NCBI RefSeq assembly: GCF_003063505.1
Contig: NZ_NERW01000002.1
Span: 992,001 to 1,056,000 of the forward strand
Direction: 5' to 3'
From: Limnohabitans sp. T6-20
GTDB taxonomy: Bacteria > Pseudomonadota > Gammaproteobacteria > Burkholderiales > Burkholderiaceae_C
DNA length: 64,000 nucleotides
Each line of letters opens with the position of its first letter. Positions within the stretch are counted from its first letter, which is position 1. The position numbers and the translations under genes are program-made. The notes below the pieces were generated by a model, which did not search any database, was not told the DNA's origin, and was given only the letters and a program-made list of their open reading frames with translations. This document shows, piece by piece, positions 53,109-61,514 of the stretch.

Positions 53109-53180
53109 GTAGGAGCCCACCTCATGGCGATTTCAGGCACACCACCAAGGCAAGCCATCGCCCACAGGGTGGGCTCCCAC
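53109..53180. repeat. REP-like inverted pair
   Basis: Plus unit 53109-53133: head GTAGGA, first stem arm GCCCAC, then a decayed second arm. Minus unit 53180-53155: head GTGGGA, stem GCCCAC, three-base loop CCT, stem GTGGGC, tail GATGG. Heads point outward; total length is 72 bp. It lies in the 218-bp gap between the hypothetical protein and the end of the recQ gene. Confidence 0.78.
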
Positions 53181-53238
53181 AAAGGCAAAAAGACATCGTC
53201 TGTGAGCTCCTGCAATAAAACGATGACTTGCCTGTTGC

Positions 53239-55317
53239 TCAAGGCTGCAAATGCAGCGCCAGCACCAGCACCTGGCTCGCGCCCTGCTCGCGCAACAACG
53301 CTGCTGCCACGGTGGCCGCCCAGCGACTGCGCACCGTGCTGGCCACCAGCAGCACCGGCCCAGTTGGCAGTTCCGCATCGGGAGCCAAGCGGATGGCCGA
53401 CTCCAGATGCGCCACCACCGGGGTGGATGCAGTGTCGTCGGGCGCGGGACCGCCGGACCAGCTGAACACATCGTGCAGCGGCAAGCGCCCTTTGCGGGCG
53501 ATGTGCTCGGCAAGCACGCGGTTGGCAGTCATGTCGGGCGCGGGCAGCGGCACCACGCACACCGGGCGAGCGGGCCACGTCTTGGCCCAGCGCCCCAGCG
53601 TGGCCAGTGCGCCAGCCAGCAGCGCCTCAGGCACCTCACCGGGTGCGCCCCGCCGCAAAGCCTGCAATTCGGTCACCCAGCCCGGGTCATCGGCGAAGGC
53701 CACGGCCCGGCCCACATCGAAGCCGCGAATCGCGCCTTTGCGCCCCACCCCGGCGGGCCAGCGTTTGCGCGGCTCAATGTCCACGTCCACGCCGCGCAAG
53801 AAGTCACGCGCCGCGATCAGTTTGTCTTGTGACGGCGTGAGGCCCGGAAACGGCAAATGCCCGGTGCACACCGAGCAGCGACCGCACGGCGCGGGCGAGG
53901 GGTCGTCCAGCGCGGTCTGCAAATACGCCATCAGGCAGCCCTGGCCGTGCGCGTACTGGCGCATGATGTCCGCCTCTTGCTGGCGCACCTGCGCCAGCGC
54001 CGTCCACTTGGCCGTATCGTGTTCGTAGGGCATGCCCGTGGCGCGCCAAGCCGTGCCGTCTTTGTCCACCACGCCCTCCACCGCCAAAATTTTGAGCAGC
54101 GCTTCCAACCGCCCTCGGCGCACGCCGGTGTCGGCTTCGATCTCGATCAGGCTGCGTGCATCGCCCCCCAAGGTTTGCAACACCTTGGCCGCAGTTTGCG
54201 GGTCAGGAATCGACGCCGTAGCGAAGTAATCCCAAATGCGCTCGTCGGCGTCCGACGGCAGCAGCACGCCTTCGGCATGCGCCACCGCCCTGCCCGCCCG
54301 GCCCACTTGCTGGTAATAGGCCACCGGGGTCGAGGGCGAGCCCACATGCACGCAAAAACCCAGGTCGGGTTTGTCGTAACCCATGCCCAGCGCCGACGTG
54401 GCCACCACCGCCTTGACCTGGTTGTGGCGCAGGCGGTCTTCCACCTTCAGGCGCTGATCGGCGTCGATCTGCCCGGAATACGCATCCACCTCATGGCCGC
54501 AGCTGCGCAAAAATGCCGTCAGCCGCTCGGCCTCGGCCACCGTCAGCACGTAAATGATGCCGGAGCCGGGCAGCTGCGCCAGCGCATCGGCGATCCAGGC
54601 GTAGCGCTGCAAGGGCGACAAACCGGGCACCACCGACAGCGTAAGCGAGGTGCGCGCCAGCGTGCCGCGAAAAGTCACCGTGTTCGCGCCCAGCTGCTTG
54701 CCAATGTCATGCGTCACCCGCTCATTGGCCGTGGCCGTGGTGGCCAGCACGCTGGCGGTGGGCGTCGAGAGCAGCGCACGCGCCAGCCGCTGGTAGTCGG
54801 GCCGAAAGTCAAAACCCCAGTCGCTGATGCAATGCGCCTCGTCGATCACGATCAGGCCCACCCGGGCCAGCAAAGCGCCCAGCCGCGCCGCAAAGCGCGG
54901 GTTGCCCAAACGCTCGGGCGAGACCAGCAGCACGTCGATGGCGTCTGCGTCCAGTTGCTGGAAGACTTCATCCCAATCGTCAATGTTCGTGGAGTTGACC
55001 GTGGCGGCCTTCAGCCCCGCCCGCTCGGCCGCGCTCACCTGATCGCGCATCAGCGCCAGCAAGGGCGACACCACCAGCGTGGGGCCCGCGCCCGTGCTGC
55101 GGATGGCATGCGTGGCGGCCCAGTACACCGCCGACTTGCCCCAGCCCGTGGCCTGCACCACCAGCACACGCGAGGCCGGTTGCAGCACCGCGTGCACGGC
55201 ATCCACCTGGTCAGAGCGTGGCACAGCACCCGGCCCGGCCAGTCGGGCCAGGATGGTGTGCATGTGCTGTTCGGCGAATGCGCGCTCATGCGCCGCGCTG
55301 TGGTTTGTGGTGTTCAT
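53239..55317 (-). CDS. RecQ-family DNA helicase with phosphoribosyltransferase-like C-terminus
   Basis: ATP-dependent 3'-5' DNA helicase of the RecQ type, 692 residues. Walker A is ATGWGKSAV (residues about 56-64), DEAH is at 159-162, followed by ATTATANERV and QVGRAGR motif VI. A cysteine-rich CGRCSVC element resembles part of the zinc site. In place of an HRDC domain the last 150 residues read like a phosphoribosyltransferase: VCVVPLPAPDMTANRVLAEH and, at about 653-690, GPVLLVASTVRSRWAATVAAALL. In the latter the usual two Asp of the PRPP loop are replaced, so binding is doubtful. The ATG at 55317 is chosen over the longer frame. The gene is not in an obvious defence island. Confidence 0.85.
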   Translation of the reverse strand: MNTTNHSAAHERAFAEQHMHTILARLAGPGAVPRSDQVDAVHAVLQPASRVLVVQATGWGKSAVYWAATHAIRSTGAGPTLVVSPLLALMRDQVSAAERAGLKAATVNSTNIDDWDEVFQQLDADAIDVLLVSPERLGNPRFAARLGALLARVGLIVIDEAHCISDWGFDFRPDYQRLARALLSTPTASVLATTATANERVTHDIGKQLGANTVTFRGTLARTSLTLSVVPGLSPLQRYAWIADALAQLPGSGIIYVLTVAEAERLTAFLRSCGHEVDAYSGQIDADQRLKVEDRLRHNQVKAVVATSALGMGYDKPDLGFCVHVGSPSTPVAYYQQVGRAGRAVAHAEGVLLPSDADERIWDYFATASIPDPQTAAKVLQTLGGDARSLIEIEADTGVRRGRLEALLKILAVEGVVDKDGTAWRATGMPYEHDTAKWTALAQVRQQEADIMRQYAHGQGCLMAYLQTALDDPSPAPCGRCSVCTGHLPFPGLTPSQDKLIAARDFLRGVDVDIEPRKRWPAGVGRKGAIRGFDVGRAVAFADDPGWVTELQALRRGAPGEVPEALLAGALATLGRWAKTWPARPVCVVPLPAPDMTANRVLAEHIARKGRLPLHDVFSWSGGPAPDDTASTPVVAHLESAIRLAPDAELPTGPVLLVASTVRSRWAATVAAALLREQGASQVLVLALHLQP

Positions 55318-55422
55318 GTGCCCCCTGTCGCCGTGTTCGGCCTTGGTGTTGGAGGGCCATTTTGCAACGGTGAGCTGGCCGGCTTCGAGTCGCTCTTGCA
55401 AACACCGCTAACGCTTTGCCTC

Positions 55423-55496
55423 GTGGGAGGCCGCCCCTGCGGCCGAATGTGCGCAGTAGCCTAGGCACCCGTTCGCGCACAGGGGTGCGCTCCCAC
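55423..55496. repeat. REP-like inverted pair, tandem copy 1
   Basis: Plus unit 55423-55449: head GTGGGA, stem GGCCGC, loop CCCT, stem GCGGCC, tail GAATG. Minus unit 55496-55470: head GTGGGA, stem GCGCAC, loop CCCT, stem GTGCGC, tail GAACG. Both stems are perfect and the two heads form the outer ends of a 74-bp element. It is part of a 383-bp non-coding gap (55318-55700) between the recQ start and the nitroreductase stop; I see no gene there. Confidence 0.88.
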
Positions 55497-55555
55497 AAAA
55501 AGCCAGTCCTCATCAATCAGGGCGCTATTGCAAACACCACCAACGCTCTGCCCCC

Positions 55556-55629
55556 GTGGGAGGCCGCCCCTGCGGCCGAATGCGTGCATGGGCTCAGCCA
55601 ACCCTTCGCGTACTGGGGTGCGCTCCCGC
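55556..55629. repeat. REP-like inverted pair, tandem copy 2
   Basis: Second 74-bp copy 133 bp after the first. Plus unit 55556-55582 is identical in head, stems, loop and tail to that of copy 1. Minus unit 55629-55603 has drifted (head GCGGGA, loop CCCA, one mismatched stem pair). Flanking sequence TTGCAAACACC and the following CGCT-rich stretch are also repeated, so a larger unit was duplicated. Confidence 0.86.
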
Positions 55630-55700
55630 CAAAAGCCCGGCCGTTGAAGGTCAGACCTTCAGGTCCGAGGAACACACCCCATGAACCATCCGGCCAGGCC

Positions 55701-56861
55701 TCAGGCACGGCGCACATGCGCTTCCACCCCCCGGCGCGGCGCCGGGCCAATCGCAGGGCCATAGCCCAGCCGTGTCCACATCTGCACCGTGTGCCCGCGA
55801 TCGGCAGCGCCCAGCAACTGGTGCACGGCCTTGTAGTGCGCGGCCTGCTCGGGGTATTCCTGCAAGGCCTGAGACAAGGGGTGCATCGACAAACCCTGCG
55901 CCGTGGCGGCCAGTTGGGCCCGCACATAAGCGCGCCCGGTTTGCAGCTGGGTGATGCGGTCGTTGCGCTCGGTGCTGAGCCAAAAATAAGCCGGGGTGCT
56001 GGCGATGCCGGCATTGAAACGATCCAGCTGGCCCTTGATTTCCGAGCTGTCCGGGGCCGAAGCCTTGGTGCGATCAAACAAGCCCAAGGCATTCAGGGCG
56101 CGCACCATGGGTGAGTTGAGCGAAATGCCGTCGCGGTGCTGGGCGATTTCTTTGGGGCCGATGCGCAGCACATGGTAGGACTCGAGCAGCGTGCGCGGCG
56201 TGACCAGCTCGGTACGCCAAGCGTCCATGGCGATCTGCGCGTGGCGCGCCATGACCGCGTCTTCGCCCCGGGTGACCAGACCCAAAGTGACGGGCAAACC
56301 CTTGACGCTGTCGCGCACGGCCTGCAGGGCGGCGGCATCGGGCGTGCGCGCTTCGTAAACGCCCTTGTGCGTGTGGCGCTTGAAGACCTGCGCAAACAGC
56401 GGATCAGGCTGCACCTGCGCATCGCGCACCAGGCGAATGCGGGCGGTGGGCCGGGTGTCGGGGGCCGTGGCGCTGAACTCGCCTTCGGGGAATGGCGTGA
56501 CCTCGGTGCGGTAGCCGCGCTGGCGGGCGGCCAGGTCCAGTATCTCGATGAAGGTGCCCTGGCTGATAACCAGTTGGCGCGACAGCGGATCGGTCTCGGG
56601 CAACAGGCGGTTCATGTCCATGCGCAGCACGATGGTGCCCTGCGTGTCCAAGTCCACCAGCCACGACTGCAGGTTGTGCGCGTGCGGGGCCAACAAAGCG
56701 TGCGACAGCACCCAGCGGCGGATGTCCAGGTTATCGGCGGGGGGTTGCCAGGCCGCAATGGCCTCGGCGGGCATGCTGCTGTCGCAAGCGGTCAGGGTGG
56801 TTGCCGTGGCTGCGCCGATGAAGCCGCCACCGGCAATGCGCAAGAGGTGTCGTCTGTTCAT
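55701..56861 (-). CDS. Acg-type nitroreductase-family protein, exported
   Basis: A 386-residue flavin-oxidoreductase-like protein of the Acg subgroup of nitroreductases. It opens with MNRRHLLRIAGGGFIG, a twin-arginine-like signal, followed by LTAC (C26) as a possible lipobox, so it may be exported folded and lipid-anchored. SHALLAPHAHNLQSW near residue 53 and QTGRAYVRAQLAATAQGL near 307 match the FMN-binding region of the fold. Cofactor and substrate are not certain. It is divergent from a LysR regulator, which may control it. Confidence 0.75.
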   Translation of the reverse strand: MNRRHLLRIAGGGFIGAATATTLTACDSSMPAEAIAAWQPPADNLDIRRWVLSHALLAPHAHNLQSWLVDLDTQGTIVLRMDMNRLLPETDPLSRQLVISQGTFIEILDLAARQRGYRTEVTPFPEGEFSATAPDTRPTARIRLVRDAQVQPDPLFAQVFKRHTHKGVYEARTPDAAALQAVRDSVKGLPVTLGLVTRGEDAVMARHAQIAMDAWRTELVTPRTLLESYHVLRIGPKEIAQHRDGISLNSPMVRALNALGLFDRTKASAPDSSEIKGQLDRFNAGIASTPAYFWLSTERNDRITQLQTGRAYVRAQLAATAQGLSMHPLSQALQEYPEQAAHYKAVHQLLGAADRGHTVQMWTRLGYGPAIGPAPRRGVEAHVRRA

Positions 56862-56927
56862 GATGTTTCTCCAGAAGGTTCGTCAAAGATGTGTGAGGGG
56901 TGAAGACGATTGTCTGGAGACTGCGGC

Positions 56928-56944
56928 TATTGCACAATTGCATA
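56928..56944. promoter_or_regulatory. Candidate LysR binding site
   Basis: TATTGCACAATTGCATA, an imperfect inverted repeat around a CAATTG centre that contains a T-N11-A motif (56930-56942). It lies in the 107-bp divergent gap between the nitroreductase and the LysR gene, 25 bases before the LysR ATG, where LysR operators are usually found. Confidence 0.4.
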
Positions 56945-56968
56945 AATTCAAGCACCAGCCATTCACTT

Positions 56969-57892
56969 ATGAATAGATCAAACTTCAACTGGGCCTTGAT
57001 CCAGTCTTTTTTGGCCGCGCTGGAACACGGTAGCCTGATGGGCGCGGCCCGCGCCACCGGCGTGAGCCAGCCCACGCTGGGGCGGCACATCGCCGAGCTG
57101 GAAAGCCAGTTGAACCTGCTGCTGTTTGAACGCACCGGACGTGGCTTGCAACCCACCACCCAAGCCCTGGCGCTGGCCGAAGCGGCGCGCGCCATGCACG
57201 CTGGCGCGGCCGACTTTTCTCGGCTGGCCTCGGGGGCCGGGCAATCGGTGCAAGGCAGCGTGCGCCTGTCGGCCAGCCAGCCGGTGGCCTGCCATGTGTT
57301 GCCCCCCGTCCTGGCACGCATGCGCCAGGCGCTACCCCAAGTGACGGTGGAACTGGTGGTCAGCAACTCGGTCAGCAACTTGCTGCTGCGCGAGGCCGAC
57401 ATCGCCCTGCGCATGGTGCGCCCCGAACAAAGCACGCTGGTGGCCAAACAAATTGGGCAGGTCAGGCTGTGCGCTTGCGCCAGCCAAGCCTATTTGCTGC
57501 GCCGTGGCACACCGCAAACGCCCGAGGCGCTGGTCCAGCACGATCTGATTGCGGGTGACCACCATCAGGAAATTCAGGCCGGTTTCGAGGCCATGGGCTT
57601 TCCGGCCAACACACTTGGTTTTGGATTGCGCACCGATGACCTGAACGCTCAGTGGGCAGCGGTGCGTGCCGGGCTGGGCATTGGCTTCATGGGGGACTAC
57701 CTGCTGCGCAGCGACCCCACGGTGACGGCTGTGCTGCCCATGGTGGAATTGCCGGTATTGCCCGTCTGGCTCACGGTGCACCGCGAATTGCGCACCAGTG
57801 CCCGCATCCGTGCGGTGTATGACTTTCTGGCCAGCGAAGTGCCCCAGCACCTGAACAAGCAAGCGCCCCTCGATCCGATTTCGGCCGATTGA
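56969..57892 (+). CDS. LysR family transcriptional regulator
   Basis: A 307-residue LysR-type regulator. The N-terminal winged helix-turn-helix is clear (SLMGAARATGVSQPTLGRHIAELE near residues 22-45), followed by the linker helix and an effector-binding domain starting around residue 90. The ATG at 56969 gives the typical MNRSNFNWALIQSFLAALE start; the frame is open to a GTG at 56900. It likely regulates the divergent nitroreductase gene. Effector unknown. Confidence 0.9.
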   Translation: MNRSNFNWALIQSFLAALEHGSLMGAARATGVSQPTLGRHIAELESQLNLLLFERTGRGLQPTTQALALAEAARAMHAGAADFSRLASGAGQSVQGSVRLSASQPVACHVLPPVLARMRQALPQVTVELVVSNSVSNLLLREADIALRMVRPEQSTLVAKQIGQVRLCACASQAYLLRRGTPQTPEALVQHDLIAGDHHQEIQAGFEAMGFPANTLGFGLRTDDLNAQWAAVRAGLGIGFMGDYLLRSDPTVTAVLPMVELPVLPVWLTVHRELRTSARIRAVYDFLASEVPQHLNKQAPLDPISAD

Positions 57893-58203
57893 GGCTGTCG
57901 GTCCGCACAGCTGAGCCCCTGCACAAGCCCATGGCCTGCCCAAGCAACAGGGCAGCGCCAGAGAGGGGCATCCACATCCCGGCCCTGCCGGGGTCGAGCC
58001 GGGCATTTCCAGTGAATTCTTACAAGTATTTTCGATTTTTTCGATAAATTCGATCCAAAAATCCCCAATTAGGGATAGGCAGTCGAATCAATCTTCTTGA
58101 AAATTGAAATTGAAAATTCATGGCGATTTTGATACTTCAGACACTGAATGCGTCAATACGATCAGATCCCATGTGACGATAAAACGCCCCACATGGAGCC
58201 TCC
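57893..58203. other. Non-coding stretch before the excisionase-type regulator gene
   Basis: A 311-bp gap. The first 120 bases are GC-rich, with a small hairpin (CTGCCC/GGGCAG near 57934-57956) that may end the LysR transcript. From about 58010 the sequence becomes clearly AT-rich, unlike the rest of the window. It contains three TTCGAT repeats (58031-58054), clustered GAAAATT/GAAATT repeats near 58099-58119, and a TTGATA (about 58129) that could be a -35 element. No gene is seen. Confidence 0.6.
58031..58054 (+). repeat. Three TTCGAT direct repeats with 9-bp spacing
   Basis: TTCGAT occurs at 58031, 58040 and 58049, with spacers TTT and AAA, giving an exact 9-bp period. They lie 150 bases upstream of the excisionase-type regulator start in an AT-rich patch, and may be an operator array. 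Confidence 0.7.
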
Positions 58204-58881
58204 ATGCACAACAGCCAGCCTATGAACGATATTGAATTTCAAGTGAAATCGCCTGCACCCATGTTTGCGGCTACAGACAAGGCAGAACCTCAAATTTCTG
58301 AATTTTTGACCAGCTCCCAAGCGGCAAAGCGTTTGGGCTTGTCTATGGCCACCATTCAAAAACTGGTCGACAACAACATCCTGCAAGCCTGGAAAACCTT
58401 TGGTGGGCATCGCCGCATTTCACTGGCGTCGGTTTTGAACTACCAATCGTCCAACACGACGACCCCACAAATCAGCGCACCGTCCAACCGGCCTTACCAA
58501 GTTTCGATGGTGATTGAATCGCCCGAACTGATCAAGCGTTTGTCCAAAGACGCCACGCAATGGGAACTGCCACTCAAAGTGGCATTTTTTGAGTCACTGA
58601 CCGAAGCCCTGCTGGAGTTGCTCAATCAAAAGCACGATTTGCTGATCATGCAGATGACCTCGCCACGCAAGCAGCAGGAAAAAATTCTGGAAATCTTGCA
58701 AAAATTCATGGGTTCACGCCACACCCTGGCCCACACCTTGATCCTGACGCCTGAAACAGATTTGCTGCCCCCCACCAAGCCCGGTGAACACGCTGGCGGC
58801 ATTCAAGTGGTCAACAACGATTTGTCACCCTTGTGGCTGTCAGCCTATTTGGCCGGCTTTGTAGCCCAGCGCCGCAACTGA
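58204..58881 (+). CDS. Excisionase/MerR-type HTH DNA-binding protein with receiver-like C-terminus
   Basis: A 225-residue protein. Residues 34-80 form an excisionase-like winged helix (TSSQAAKRLGLSMATIQKLV, then GGHRRISLASV), as used for DNA binding by BldC/excisionase proteins. Residues about 98-190 alternate strands and helices like a response-regulator receiver. The first strand ends VIESPE and the third is DLLIMQM (145-151), but the phospho-acceptor Asp position is Q150. It is thus likely a phosphorylation-independent regulator. GGAG lies five bases before the ATG. I do not recognise a named family for the whole protein. Confidence 0.75.
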   Translation: MHNSQPMNDIEFQVKSPAPMFAATDKAEPQISEFLTSSQAAKRLGLSMATIQKLVDNNILQAWKTFGGHRRISLASVLNYQSSNTTTPQISAPSNRPYQVSMVIESPELIKRLSKDATQWELPLKVAFFESLTEALLELLNQKHDLLIMQMTSPRKQQEKILEILQKFMGSRHTLAHTLILTPETDLLPPTKPGEHAGGIQVVNNDLSPLWLSAYLAGFVAQRRN

Positions 58882-58933
58882 CCCCCAAGCCCCAGCCGGA
58901 TGGGCCATGCGACCCAGCCGGCCCTCGATCCAT

Positions 58934-61426
58934 CTAGGGCAAAAGCCTCATGCGGTGCACCACCGTTTGGGGCGTCTGCTGCAAATCGGCATACCCCCCC
59001 TGAGCCCAACGCGCGGCCATGCTGCGGCTGCGCGGGTCAAACGCATGGCCCGACTGACCAGTCTGGTAAATGAAGACCGACTGATCGGGCTGCGCCAAGT
59101 CGTACACCGCACGCATGGATGCGGCATGGCGGTTGGCAAAAGGCGCTTGTTTGTCGTTGGCCCAATACTGGCCGACGTTGACGGTGAACAAATCTCCGGC
59201 ACTTTCCACACGCACATCGAACAGCGCATTGAGATAAGGCACTTTGCCAAAGGGCTTGTGACTGCTGATCGCAGGATGCCAAGCCCCCCAACGCCAAGCC
59301 TTCACATCGCGCCCCTGGCTGGCGGCGATGCGATCAAGTGCCCGGTTCAGCGCCGAGGCCACTTGCACTGAACACCCGGCTGGGCCACACCAAAACGCAT
59401 CGGATCGGTCGAGGATGCCTTCTACGGCCGCCCTGAAATGGCGCTTGCCGTAAAGGGACTGAAAGCGCTCAGCCCCCAGCTGCGGGGCCAACAAGCCCCG
59501 AGTCAGCTCATCGGCCCAGACGTTCAACACCAGTGCAGCCGCGCTGTCGGTTCGCATCTGACCGTCAAATTCAGCCACCAGCTTCAAGGCAGCAGGCGCC
59601 AAAGGGTGCGCTGAAGCTTGACTTGACAGATGCTTGCCCAATTTGGCTTGCAAGGTCTTGGCTCCCAAAGACAACACATCGTTCTGAATGGCCTGCATGG
59701 ATTCACGGTTGTGCTTGGGCGTGGCCGCCAACAACTGCTCAATGCGCTCAAAACGCTCGGGCGTGGTCCAGTCACCGCCCACAAAATGCGCATAGCCTGG
59801 CGGCAAGATGTTCTGGTTGGCCGTTGCATGCCAGCCTTTCTTCTCAATCTCTGCACCATCAACCGCCGGGTTTTGCCCATACGGCAACCAACCTGTCCAG
59901 TCGTATTGCGCCAGCCAACCTGGCGACGGCGCGACACCACGGATGTCGTTTTGAGGCGCACGCACGGGGACTTTGCCCATCGCTTTGTAGGCCACTTCAC
60001 CCAAGGTGTCGGCCATCACCACGCTTTGCATGGGCGCGTGGTGCTCTGCAAACGCCTGCTGCAACTGCGGCACGGTCTGCGCCCAGTTGGCATGCATGCC
60101 CGCTTCCATCGTTTTGTTGTCTGGCGTAAGTGCCGACCAGCGCAGGCTGACGGCATAAAGCTTCGCATCCACCACACCTTGGTATTGCGGCTGCACATCA
60201 CTGATGACAGGACCGTGGCGTGTGCTGCGCACCTTGAGCGCCACATCGGCCTGCCCCTTGACGCGGATGGTTTCGCTGCGCTCTGCAAAAGCGGCCCAGC
60301 CTTCTGGCGTGCGGTATTGGCCCGGCTTTGCGGCATCCAATTGCTCCAGATACAAATCCTGCACATCGGGGCCGGTGTTCGTGAACCCCCAAGCTACGCC
60401 CGAGGTGCGGCCCAGCACCACAAAAGGCAAACCGGGCAAGGTGGCACCGATCACATCGAGCGCAGGGTGCTTTTGCCCCCCTGGCAATTCACCCGCGGGG
60501 GCCTTCAAGCGGGCGTAGTACCAGATGGCGGGAGCACTCAAAGCCAAATGCGGGTCATTGGCCAGCAAAGGTTTGCCCGAAACCGTGTGGCTGCCGGGCA
60601 CCACCCAATTGTTGCTGCCCTTGCCTTCGAGAATGCCCATGTCGTGCACCCAATCGGCAGACCACTGCGCCAAATGTGTGTGGGCTACAGGCACCGTGGC
60701 TGTCTTGGCCGCAGCGGGGGCATAAACGCCCAGTTCGCGGTACAAAGCTGGCAAATCCACCGCCGTGGCCGGTTTTTCGCCGGGATAAGCGGGCAAGAGC
60801 TGCCACAGCTGTTCATTGTTCAGCACCTGGCCTGCAGACAAACGCGCAAATTCCTGCCCCCAATTTCCCCCCAGGTCCAGGGCCATCATCAAGGCCCAAC
60901 CCACGCTGTCTTCGGGCGTCCAGGCTTGGCCACTTTTGCCACCGGCTTGGGTGCCCAGCAGCTTGAACTCGGGTGATGGGCGCACCGCGCCGCTTTGCCA
61001 GGCGGTCTGAATGCCGTCGCTGTATGCCTGAAGCGCGGCTTGGGTCGCGGGTGACAGACCCTGCAGTTGCTGCTTGGCCATGCCGATGATGCCCAGCGTG
61101 CGCATCAGCTTGTCGGTGTCCAGCGTGGCCGTACCCAGAATTTCGGACAGCTCGCCGCGCATCACGCGGCGGTTGAACTCAAGTTGCCAACCCCGCTCTT
61201 GGGCGTGAACAAAACCCATGGCACGCCAAGCGTCCAAGGCACTGCTGGCATTGATGTGGGTCACATCGGCACCGTCGCGGGTGATGTGAACCGGCCCCGA
61301 CAAGCCCTTGAGTGGCACTTCGCCATCCAACTGGGGCAATCCGCGCAACAAATACACACTGATAACCCCACCCATGGCCAACACGGCCGCGATGGCCAAC
61401 AACAGGATTCTTGCGATCCACTTCAT
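58934..61426 (-). CDS. Penicillin acylase family hydrolase
   Basis: N-terminal-nucleophile hydrolase, 830 residues. The protein has an N-terminal membrane/signal segment (residues about 6-28), an alpha-chain region, a spacer, and the beta chain starting at the nucleophile S271 in GKGSNNWVVPGSH, where autocleavage would occur. Such enzymes may hydrolyse penicillins or acyl-homoserine lactones; the substrate is not evident here. It is separated from the convergent excisionase-type gene by 52 bp. Confidence 0.88.
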   Translation of the reverse strand: MKWIARILLLAIAAVLAMGGVISVYLLRGLPQLDGEVPLKGLSGPVHITRDGADVTHINASSALDAWRAMGFVHAQERGWQLEFNRRVMRGELSEILGTATLDTDKLMRTLGIIGMAKQQLQGLSPATQAALQAYSDGIQTAWQSGAVRPSPEFKLLGTQAGGKSGQAWTPEDSVGWALMMALDLGGNWGQEFARLSAGQVLNNEQLWQLLPAYPGEKPATAVDLPALYRELGVYAPAAAKTATVPVAHTHLAQWSADWVHDMGILEGKGSNNWVVPGSHTVSGKPLLANDPHLALSAPAIWYYARLKAPAGELPGGQKHPALDVIGATLPGLPFVVLGRTSGVAWGFTNTGPDVQDLYLEQLDAAKPGQYRTPEGWAAFAERSETIRVKGQADVALKVRSTRHGPVISDVQPQYQGVVDAKLYAVSLRWSALTPDNKTMEAGMHANWAQTVPQLQQAFAEHHAPMQSVVMADTLGEVAYKAMGKVPVRAPQNDIRGVAPSPGWLAQYDWTGWLPYGQNPAVDGAEIEKKGWHATANQNILPPGYAHFVGGDWTTPERFERIEQLLAATPKHNRESMQAIQNDVLSLGAKTLQAKLGKHLSSQASAHPLAPAALKLVAEFDGQMRTDSAAALVLNVWADELTRGLLAPQLGAERFQSLYGKRHFRAAVEGILDRSDAFWCGPAGCSVQVASALNRALDRIAASQGRDVKAWRWGAWHPAISSHKPFGKVPYLNALFDVRVESAGDLFTVNVGQYWANDKQAPFANRHAASMRAVYDLAQPDQSVFIYQTGQSGHAFDPRSRSMAARWAQGGYADLQQTPQTVVHRMRLLP

Positions 61427-61514
61427 GCTTGTCTCCTCGTTTTCTACAGATACCAGTCCTGCAGCTGTCTTTTAAAGCACAGGCCCCAGAGAACTTCCCG
61501 GCGCTTGGTACCTC

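Noticed and set aside
53239..55317. recQ-like gene as part of an anti-phage defence island
   Set aside because: Neighbours are a hypothetical protein, repeats and a nitroreductase; no nuclease, methylase or other defence component is present.
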